Made by a program: the position numbers and the translations under genes
The notes under the pieces: generated by a model
The model's database searches: none
Seen by the model: the letters and a program-made list of their open reading frames with translations, nothing else
Told to the model about the DNA's origin: nothing
From: Cladosporium sp. IMV 00045
Lineage: Eukaryota; Ascomycota; Dothideomycetes; Cladosporiales; Cladosporiaceae
NCBI GenBank assembly: GCA_001931905.2
Contig: MSJI02000305.1
Location: 1-13,228 of the forward strand
Reading direction: 5' to 3'
Length of the DNA: 13,228 nt
In this document: piece by piece, positions 1 through 7,689 of the stretch
Layout: every line of letters begins with the position of its first letter
How positions within the stretch are numbered: position 1 is the first letter of the stretch

Positions 1-95
1 CTCTCCATTGCCTTGTCGTTTAGGTCGGGGACGTATGTCGAACCGACGGCATAGTCGTGTTCCATGTCGACTGCGTTCTCGCTTGTTCGTCCCAT
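1..95 (-). CDS. 5' end of an unidentified gene leaving the left edge (partial)
   Basis: An ATG at 95 (complement) opens 31 codons plus two bases that run off the window. The frame is closed upstream by a TAA at 179-177, and no other in-frame ATG lies between. The start context is reasonable (G at -3, G at +4). The codons are mostly C- or G-ending, as in the confirmed genes here. The peptide is acidic and hydrophilic, beginning MGRTSENAVDMEHDYAVG and including STYVPDLNDKAME. That style resembles the cytosolic N-terminus of fungal MFS permeases, which often have a VPD/G-x-x-E-K-A-x-x-R segment just before the first helix, but this is a guess from about 30 residues. The GATA-rich DNA upstream would suit a nitrogen-regulated transporter. 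It may also be a chance open frame. Confidence 0.4.
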   Translation of the reverse strand, partial: MGRTSENAVDMEHDYAVGSTYVPDLNDKAME

Positions 96-1143
96 GTCTG
101 CAAGATCGGGACGTGTGTTTGGACAAGATATGGAAATGAGAATGGACGAGACAAAACAAAGGCGAGCAAACACTCGTTATACATTCATTATTTCTACACC
201 TTCCGACCATTGCTCGTTACACGCGATTGCCATGATTTACAGATAAGGTCGTGCATATCTGTACGCCCTAGAAAGAGTCGGACCGGACGATAGGAGATGC
301 GTGTTGAGATAGCGATAGCGATGGCCACCAGGGTGCAAAGTATAAAGTCTCATGTTCGCGCCCCCGAATTCGTCGTACAGTAATTGCCACACCTGAGCAA
401 AACATCTGGCTGGAGGATTTCTTATCTACCCTAGTGTCTAGAGTCTTGGGAGAAATAGGCTCAACCAATCAAATCGATCTGGAGACCCCAGCATTATCGC
501 GGATATCCCCAAGAAACCTCGCCTGGATTGCCGTGCCAATGCTTCATTCTGGCTCCCGGCGCGCCCCGTGTCTCTTTTGTCTGATAGAGAAAGACAAAAT
601 CGTATGTGTAAGGTGATGTCTGGCGATTGCGTAAAATGCGATTGAAGCTTGCTCTCATTGCAGGTCAGTCCGCTTCGGTTGAAAGATTATCCCTTGAAAA
701 TGGGATGCAGTATGGCCGGATTGATTGGAAAGTGGCTTTTCCCATGATTTTATTCTGGATTGCCAGGGATCAGTAGTAAGCTGAACGACTACTTTTGGTC
801 AAATCACAAAAATGTAGCGCTCTTGCCGTCGCCGACTGCATCAAGAGAGAAGCTCTCCAAATGCAAAGGATTAGGGTTGGGGCACTTAGGGTAAATGAGC
901 CCCGTTCAATCTCGCACCGCATCGCGTCTTTCACCCTCAACACAGACTACACAGACATTCATTTCACATGATCACGCTCAGGAAGACGGGGAAATGTCAC
1001 AGCGAAAAATTCGGTGAGAATCAATAAAATAAAAATCATGGCATTAAGACTATGGACAGGTATCGTTCTCATTGTCACATCTCTGGAAAAACAGGTACTA
1101 ACTCATCTCACCTACATCGCATCCTTGTCTGCTTCTAGCACAC
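96..1143. promoter_or_regulatory. Non-coding stretch rich in GATA motifs
   Basis: No coding region with fungal codon bias or a recognisable product is visible. The left half lies upstream of the putative minus-strand gene starting at 95. It holds six matches to the fungal GATA-factor site HGATAR: AGATAA at 241, CGATAG at 288, AGATAG at 307, CGATAG at 313, TTATCT (reverse) at 422 and TGATAG at 582. About one match per 340 bp is expected by chance. The right part should contain the 3' UTR of the FAD oxidase that ends at 1144. An A-rich stretch near 1020-1040 reads AATAAA only on the plus strand, so it is not that gene's poly(A) signal. Confidence 0.45.
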
Positions 1144-2509
1144 CTACAACCGCGCACGGATCATCTTATCCTTCGCTTGCAAGAGCTCCTTCAACTCAGC
1201 GCCCTTGCCAATTCGCCAACTGACCGAATCACCCCAGTTGGTATCAGCCTGGGCGGGATTCTTCCATTGCCATCGTGTCTGAGCTTGCTGGCCACGCTGA
1301 AGCAACTCAGTGACCCACTTGCCGAATACCGGCATCATCTTGAAGCCATGTCCAGAGTCGCCTGACAATACAACAACAGACTTGTCTGTATTGGGCACAT
1401 AGTCGATGCAGAAGTCCGAGTCGGCCGTGTCGGCAAACCAGCATAGTTTCTGTTCGACGAATGGCCTCTCTGCCATCCAGGGGAAGGTCTCGCGGAGTAA
1501 TTGCCTCAGCTTCTTCTCATCCTCTGCTGGGATGAAGTCTTGCGGTGGTGGCAAAACGTCACCAGGAGGAAGTGAAATGCCATCAGATCCTGTGTTGGTG
1601 TAGCCAACACCGAGAGGGCACAGCTTGAAAAGACGTGTCTTCGGATCAGGCTCGAAGAAGAATCCCAGGTCTCGGACGTTCGTTGTTGGAATTCCTCTCA
1701 GGAAGTTGACCTCCTCTTCGCTCAACTGAACATGAGCCACAGACCAACACCTGCCAACGACAAACTTGCCCAGATCGGGAAGCAGACTCGCGCCATGAGC
1801 ACCAAGCGCACAAATGACCAGGTCGGCTTGATGTGTTTGTCCGTCCGCGGTTGCGATACCAGTGCACTTCTTTCCGTTGTACACCAGCTTCTCAACCTTG
1901 CCAGCAGCCTCGCCCAAGACGAATCGCACGCCACTCCTCGCACAGTGCTCCCAAAGGCCTTTAAGAGTATCGGCCGAGTGCGCGTAGCCGGCCAGGCGGT
2001 TGTAGTAACCCTTGAAACCGCTCAGAGGACCGGAGTACTGCCAAGTGTAGTCCTTGAAGTCGGCCGCACCGGACAACCGCTTGATGCCAGCAGAAAAGGC
2101 CGGATTCTTTTGGACCGACAAAAGAGCCTTCTCAAGATGTTCCACGGCTTTGGGCGGCGCACGTCCAGTCGCGGCTACGACGTAGCCGGTCTGATGGAAG
2201 TATGGACCAAAGAGCGGTGTCTTCCACCCTTGAATTGCGTCCTATGTTTCTGTTGTCAGGATGTGTTTGTCTTGAACCCTCCACTGGCAAAACATTACTC
2301 ACAAGGGCGAGCTTCGTGTAGAAAGGGTCTTCGTACTCGGCACGAACGATCTTGTTGATATCCCATGCTGCTGAATAGGGTGATGGGATTTGTTCGGCTC
2401 GCTCATATATCGTGATGTTGCTATATCCATCATTGGTCATGTGCAATGCCGTTGAAAGACCCCAGGCGCCACCACCGACAATAATCACGGGTGCATCTTT
2501 GGCGACCAT
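1144..2509 (-). CDS. FAD-dependent amine oxidase (sarcosine/saccharopine/fructosyl-amino-acid oxidase family), peroxisomal
   Basis: Two exons, 2509-2303 and 2241-1144, are joined across a 61 bp intron (GTGAGT donor, CTGAC branch, TAG acceptor, phase 0) and give 434 residues, the usual family length. The N-terminus is a Rossmann FAD site, VIIVGGGAWG (residues 8-17), with acidic E36 closing the second strand. Cys336 in the LCWFADT motif matches the cysteine that binds FAD covalently in monomeric sarcosine oxidase and amadoriases. The SGHGFK motif (about 363-368) and the FFFEPD segment are also typical. Family members oxidise secondary amines such as sarcosine, L-pipecolate, L-saccharopine or fructosyl amino acids, making H2O2. 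The protein ends in ARL, a PTS1 variant, so peroxisomal import is likely. The gene is divergent from P5C dehydrogenase across 421 bp. The family call is firm; the substrate is not. SGHGFK resembles the sarcosine/pipecolate branch more than the SGRGFK I recall for amadoriases, a weak hint. Confidence 0.93.
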
Positions 2510-2930
2510 GATTAATCACAAGAAGTTGATATGCTGAGAAGAATATAAAATGTACGCGTTGAGATGTACTAGAAACAAATCTAGGTTTGCACTGATCGCA
2601 GTGTATTTGCAGCGGTGAGTGGCAGCATGCTGGCATTTATTAAGGACGGCAGTACAATGTCTACGGCAATCGACTATCTAACGATTGCATACAATCACTC
2701 GGCCGAATACCCGTTCGATCAAGATTCGTCCATGCCAGACTCCCCCACATGGGGAGCTGTTTGCTGTATTGGTACATGGACATCTCATCACGTCGGATGC
2801 TGATCCGATGGCATTTGGCCCTCCATCGGAAGCGACCCGGAGGCTCTACACTTATTATGTGTTTATTTTCGAGGAAGCTACCCTTGCCCTCTAACCTACA
2901 ATCATTCAAACATAACCTCACACTTGCAAA
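2510..2930. promoter_or_regulatory. Divergent promoter shared by the amine oxidase and P5C dehydrogenase
   Basis: These 421 bp separate two divergent start codons. Three inverted repeats lie 90-195 bp upstream of the P5C dehydrogenase ATG. They are CTCCCC/GGGGAG (2740-2745 and 2751-2756), TCGGAT/ATCCGA with a 4 bp loop (2793-2798 and 2803-2808), and TCCGATGG/CCATCGGA with an 11 bp spacer (2804-2811 and 2823-2830). The last two place CGG and CCG triplets in the inverted arrangement typical of Zn2Cys6 dimer sites. CCCCAC at 2743 is a reverse match to the CreA consensus SYGGRG. Only one good GATA site is present (CTATCT, 2674). The heptamer CGGCCGA at 2700 recurs upstream of proline dehydrogenase at 5649. 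TATAAAA occurs at 2544 on the plus strand. Functional assignments are inference. Confidence 0.55.
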
Positions 2931-4745
2931 ATGAGCCTTACTAGCACTGGACAAATTGGCGCAGCTTTGCGCAGCAATGCTGGTCTTTGTGCTCACAGCA
3001 AGCTTCGTCTAGCGGGCCCGGTACATGGCATCAGATCATTGACCTCTGGCACATACAGAGTACCAAAGGCATTCAACGAGGACAACGTATGTTATAATTT
3101 TGTCTCCATGAAATATTGGATCACCATTTACTGACATATCTTCTAGTTACACTTCGAGCCCAACTCGCCTGAACGTGAGCACCTTAAGCAAGCGCTCAAG
3201 ACCCTCCGCTCTCAACTGCCCAAACAAGTCCCTGCCATTGGTGGCAAGAATGCAAAGGCCGATTCCTCCAAACCTCTCACACCAACTCACCTCCCCGCCG
3301 AACATGCAAAGACCTTTTCTGAGTTTAACTCTGCCACGGAAGCGGAAGTCAAGAAATCTATCGAGACTGCATTGAAGGCAAAGCAAGAATGGCAGGACAT
3401 GCCCTTCCACGACCGCGCGTCTATCTTCTTGCGTGCTGCCGAGTTGGTGACTGGCAAATACCGTTTCGAGCTTCTTGCTGCTACCATGTTGGGTCAGGGC
3501 AAGAATGCATGGCAGGCTGAGATCGACGCAGCCGCCGAGCTGGCAGACTTCTTCCGCTACAACGTCTCTTTCGCCCAGGAAATCTACGATAAGCAACCGA
3601 CTGTGAACTCTCATGGCCACCACGGAAGGACTGATTGGCGTCCTCTCGAAGGCTTCGTCTACTCCGTCTCGCCCTTCAACTTCACGGCCATCGGTGGTAA
3701 CCTCGTTTCCGCTCCGGCGTTGATGGGCAACGTTGTCATCTGGAAGCCCGCACCCATGACCGCCTACGCCAGCCAGCTTGTCCACAACATTCTGCTCGAG
3801 GCTGGTCTGCCGGAAGGTGTGATCCAGTTGGTCAACGGTGATGCTCCAACGATCACTAAGGCGGTGTACGATCATCCTGAGTTCTCCGCTCTAAGCTTTA
3901 TCGGCTCCTCAGACGTGTTCCGCGAGCTCTACGCCAAAGCTGCCCAGGGCGTCGGCGAGAAGAAGTACCGCGATCTTCCACGCATGATTGGCGAGACTTC
4001 AGGTAAGAACTTTCATCTTGTGCATCCTTCTGCAGACGTCCCTGAAGCCGCCAGGCACACCATTCGGGCCGCCTTCGAATACGCGGGTCAGAAGTGCTCT
4101 GCCTGCTCTCGTATCTATATCCCTGAAAGCCAAGCCGAGCTCTTCTTCTCGGAGATCAAGAAGGAACTCCAGCGTGTCAAGGTCGGCGATCCTGAGGACT
4201 TTGCCGCATTCACAGGCCCTGTGATCGATCGCAAGGCATTCGACCGCGTTTCCAAGGCCATTGATGAGTCTAACGCAGACTCTCGTCTCGAGACAATTGT
4301 TGGTGGAACCTACGATGGCAGCGTCGGCTACTACATCAACCCGACGCTCTACGCAACCAGAGACCCTGCTCACCCCATCTTCGACAAGGAGTTCTTCGGT
4401 CCCATCCTCGCCGCTTACATCTACAAGGATGCTGAATTTGACTCTGTGCTCGACCAGATCGACCGCCAGGGTGGTGGATTCGCTCTGACCGGCAACATCT
4501 TCTCCAACGACCAGAAGGCTATCCGCAAAGCCGAGAACAGGCTGAGATACTCTGCGGGCAACTTCTACATCAACTGCAAGATCACCGCCGCTGTTATCGG
4601 TCAGCAGACCTTTGGTGGAAGCAGAGCAAGTGGCACTTGCGACAAGGCCGGTAGCTCGGCTCTGCTGCAGCGTTTCACCGCACCCAGGACCCTCAAGGAG
4701 GAGTACAACAAGATGGGCGATGTTCTGTACCCCAGCAACTACTGA
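2931..4745 (+). CDS. PUT2: Delta-1-pyrroline-5-carboxylate dehydrogenase, mitochondrial
   Basis: Exons 2931-3086 and 3147-4745 are joined across a 60 bp intron (GTATGT donor, TACTGAC branch, CTAG acceptor, phase 0) and encode 584 residues. The enzyme uses NAD+ to oxidise glutamate-5-semialdehyde, the hydrolysis product of P5C, to L-glutamate, the second step of proline catabolism. Landmarks are those of the ALDH4 family: PFNFTAIGGN (oxyanion Asn near 230), VIWKPAP (Lys252), SFIGSS, the general-base Glu335 in MIGETSGKNF, and the nucleophile Cys369 in GQKCSACSR, 34 residues later as expected. The first ~45 residues contain several Arg/Lys/His and many Ser/Thr but no acidic residue, a mitochondrial presequence. 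The ATG at 2931 is chosen because it opens this presequence. PUT2 is the yeast name; the Aspergillus equivalent is prnC. Confidence 0.97.
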
Positions 4746-5810
4746 GTACATTTCCATGATAGAACGATGTCTTTTTTCTGGCCTTCATTGAGACCTACTG
4801 CATAGCGTGTATCTGAATATAATCTTCTCATCAAAATCTCAGTTTCAATTGATGGTGTTCGATCAATGTCGTCCGGAAAGTCTGCAACCTCAATAACCAT
4901 TCGCTCCAAGCATGCTGTATACGCTCTTCAATGATGCAGATGTCTTTTAAAGGCGTGTTTGTACATGGTCAAAACATCAGACAGTCGGACATCTGCTTCG
5001 TTCGGCAGTGGCAGACATGCAGAATTAGACAGAGTCACCGATTGTAATCTCGTTCTCATTGACCAGCTTCATTTGATGCATCGAAGTGTAATTCCATCTC
5101 TGACATACAATCAAATCACAATCATCGATCGGTGTTGAAAACGACAGGGACAGACTGCCTCGAATGGGATTTCGACTACCTCGGTCCCACGTATGCCATC
5201 ATTAAGCGACATGAAGATAACAGTGTGACCCAATCGAATCGCCAACAATACCGAGGCGCGTATGCAGGATAGAGCTCAAGGCTGAGCCGAGAAAGCATTC
5301 AGCCGTAGTGCCTACCGTAGATTGAATCTGAAGCCCTGCTGACGACCTCCACACCCCCGGATGCCATCCGAACTTCCAGAAGCAACCTAATGCTCACCAC
5401 GCAGATCTCACCCGCACACGACGGCCTACCATCTTTGGCAATCATCCTATAACGGCTTCGTACCGCTTTTCTCGAAACAGCTATTGTCTGCTTGAGCTGT
5501 GCCTGGCTCGCTATCGTGGAGCTCTTTGGTGGCACTCCGAGCCTTCCACCACCGCGAGCAGATCCGTTATGCTCGGTTTGATCGGGACCACGGCCATGGG
5601 TTCCAGATGGCTAGCGTGGGAGATAACGTACAAAGAGCTTCTTGAAGGCGGCCGAGGATAGCTGAGGTAGCTATCATTGTCGATATACTGGTTGACCGCC
5701 TTGATATTCCTTATCTGAGCGCCACCTCCTCCAGAGTCACTCCAGTCGACCTCTAGCAATACCATCATCGCTGTCAAGGCCTGATACAAGGCAATCCCAA
5801 CAAGACAGTC
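4746..5810. other. Long non-coding spacer between P5C dehydrogenase and proline dehydrogenase
   Basis: This 1,065 bp stretch lies between two same-strand genes. Its left end should hold the P5C dehydrogenase 3' UTR and its right end the proline dehydrogenase promoter. Open frames of about 80-100 codons on the minus strand (5299-5535 and 5511-5822) show no family features or coding-like composition, and the second overlaps the proline dehydrogenase start. I see no tRNA, repeat array or mobile-element end here. Confidence 0.5.
5621..5716. promoter_or_regulatory. Cluster of GATA-factor sites upstream of proline dehydrogenase
   Basis: Three matches to HGATAR lie within 96 bp, 95-190 bp before the start codon: AGATAA at 5621, CTATCA (reverse of TGATAG) at 5671 and TTATCT (reverse of AGATAA) at 5711. 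About 0.3 are expected by chance. The middle site is one arm of a perfect inverted repeat, GATAGCT (5657-5663) and AGCTATC (5669-5675), with a 5 bp loop. The heptamer CGGCCGA (5649-5655), also found upstream of P5C dehydrogenase, lies just before it. AreA-type GATA activators relieve nitrogen repression of proline genes in Aspergillus; a similar role here is inferred. Confidence 0.5.
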
Positions 5811-7277
5811 ATGAAACTTCACAATCGAGCCCTACCGCACCATGGCCTCACACAGACTGCATCATTCCACACTTCAAGAACATTAAAACGACCTTTGGCA
5901 CAAACAACCACCATTCACCGCAAGAGTCTAGACGTCCAAGACCAAGCAAAAGCCGGTCCACAAGAATGCCTGCACCGCCTTCCCACTTCTAATCTCGTGC
6001 GGAACCTGATTCTGGGAGCATGGTTTTCGTCGCCACTCCTCTTCAAACCCGGCCTTTCGATCATGCGAGCAGTGGCCAATTCAAGATCTGCTCTACTCAA
6101 TCCGGACAAGAATCCTCTGGTCGCTGCCGTGGTGAAACCGCTCATTTATAACCATTTCTGCGCGGGCTCGAACAAGCGCGAGATCGATAAGACGAAAGCC
6201 GAAGCCAAAGGCATTGGGTTCTCGGGGATCATTCTCTGCTATGGAAAGGAGACTGGTGCTGCTGACATTGATGCTGCTACGGCTGGGAACGAGAAGTTGA
6301 TCGCTGAGGTAAATCAATGGAGAGATGGGAACTTGGAGACGTTGGATATGGTCGGAGACGGGGATTGGTTGGGGATGAAGTAAGTATCACGAGTCTCATG
6401 TTCCCTTCATACGGAGATTGCTAACTAGACATCCTCCAGATTCACCGGCGCCGGTACCCAAGTGACAAAAGCTCTCATGCGCAACGAAGAGCCACCCGCC
6501 GCCTTCACCGACGCCATGAACCAGATCTGCGACAAGGCACAAGCCCTCGGCTGCCGCCTCTGGGTCGACTCGGAGCAACAGGCAGTGCAAACCAGCATCG
6601 ACAGATGGACCATCCCCTTCATGCGCAAGTACAACACCAACGGCAACGCCGTCGTCTACAACACGCTGCAAGCCTACCTCAAAGAATCCCGCAGCAAACT
6701 CACCGCGCAGCTGCGCGCGGCCAAAGAGCAAGACTTCACGCTGGCCATCAAACTCGTGCGCGGCGCCTACATCGACTCGGACCCACGCGAGCGCATCCAC
6801 GACACGAAAGAAGACACCGACGCCTCGTACAACGGCATCGTGCACGACCTCCTCTCCGGCACGAACCTTGGTCTCTCGCAGGGCGAGACTCTGCCGAAAG
6901 TCCAGCTCTTCCTCGCAGGCCACAACCCAGCCTCCGTCGGCGCGGCGATCGATCTGATGCAATCGCTGGCCGTCGCGGGCAAGCTCCACGTCAAACCCGA
7001 CTTTGGTCAATTGCAAGGCATGGCGGATGAGCTGGGCTGCAGCGCTTTGCAGCGGGCGGACCAGTTGCGCGAGAAACAGAAGGAGGCCGGAAGCCGCGTT
7101 GCTGTGCCGCTCGTCTACAAGTGTCTGACTTGGGGGTCTGTGCAGGAGTGCATGCAGTATTTGCTGCGAAGGGCCGTGGAGAACTCGAGCGGCACTGCGA
7201 GGATGAAGGATGGGTATGCCGCGTACTTGGGTGAGGCGAAGAGGAGGATTGGTAGTGCGCTGCGATTGAGGGCGTAG
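5811..7277 (+). CDS. PUT1: Proline dehydrogenase, mitochondrial
   Basis: Exons 5811-6379 and 6440-7277 are joined across a 60 bp intron (GTAAGT donor, CTAAC branch, CAG acceptor) that splits Lys190, giving 468 residues. This flavoenzyme of the inner mitochondrial membrane oxidises L-proline to P5C and passes electrons to quinone. The (beta/alpha)8 core shows KFTGAG (190-195), WVDSE with Asp233 and Glu235, NTLQAYLK, KLVRGAY with Lys294 and Arg297 (flavin and proline site), FGQLQGMAD, and YLLRRAVEN with Arg433, Arg434 and Glu437, the residues that bind proline carboxylate and amine in the family. The first ~40 residues are basic and Ser/Thr-rich, including SFHTSRTLKR, as in a fungal presequence. 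The ATG at 5811 is the first in frame after a TAG at 5754. PUT1 is the yeast name; prnD is the Aspergillus equivalent. Confidence 0.96.
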
Positions 7278-7689
7278 ATTATTAGAGTGAAGGATTTTGA
7301 CAAGGGATTTGAAATTGGAATTGGGGCTCTAGCTGTGGATGAATGATGATCAATGAATTGCGATTTTTCTGAATAAAGACAATAATGATTATGTGTCTTG
7401 TGCGGGTATTATTGAGAGCATTGATTTAGTAATGTTAGCATCTCGAATGATTTAAAATGATTTATCAAGACTGTCGAGAAATTGGAAGTGGATGAAAAAA
7501 TGACATGGAAGCCTCCATATCACTTTATGCTCTGTAAATGATTTTTAGCCTTGTGTTTGACGTGATGTGAGCTTTCGATTCCATAATTATCCGTCAATGC
7601 TGGTACATCCATCTCGTAGCATCGTTGAAACATCGTCAGAATCATCTAATCAAGAGGACAAAAGATCGAAGCATCGAAAGTACCACACT
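7278..7689. other. Convergent intergenic region with a poly(A)-like signal
   Basis: This 412 bp AT-rich spacer lies between the stop codons of proline dehydrogenase and the convergent transcription factor. AATAAA at 7372-7377 stands 95 bp after the proline dehydrogenase stop and is a plausible plus-strand polyadenylation signal. No gene is visible. Confidence 0.45.

Noticed and set aside
1732..2358. 208-codon plus-strand open frame
   Set aside because: Antisense to the FAD amine oxidase and crosses its intron; composition is not coding-like.
3147..3875. 242-codon minus-strand open frame
   Set aside because: Antisense shadow of P5C dehydrogenase exon 2; no recognisable domain.
3999..4757. 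252-codon open frame on the minus strand
   Set aside because: It is antisense to P5C dehydrogenase, whose catalytic motifs are unambiguous. The minus frame stays open because of GC-biased third positions and has no family features.
5511..5822. 103-codon minus-strand frame as a gene divergent from proline dehydrogenase
   Set aside because: It overlaps the proline dehydrogenase start and its GATA-site region and has no recognisable motif or coding-like codon use.
6396..7016. 206-codon minus-strand open frame
   Set aside because: Antisense to proline dehydrogenase exon 2, which carries the KLVRGAY motif.
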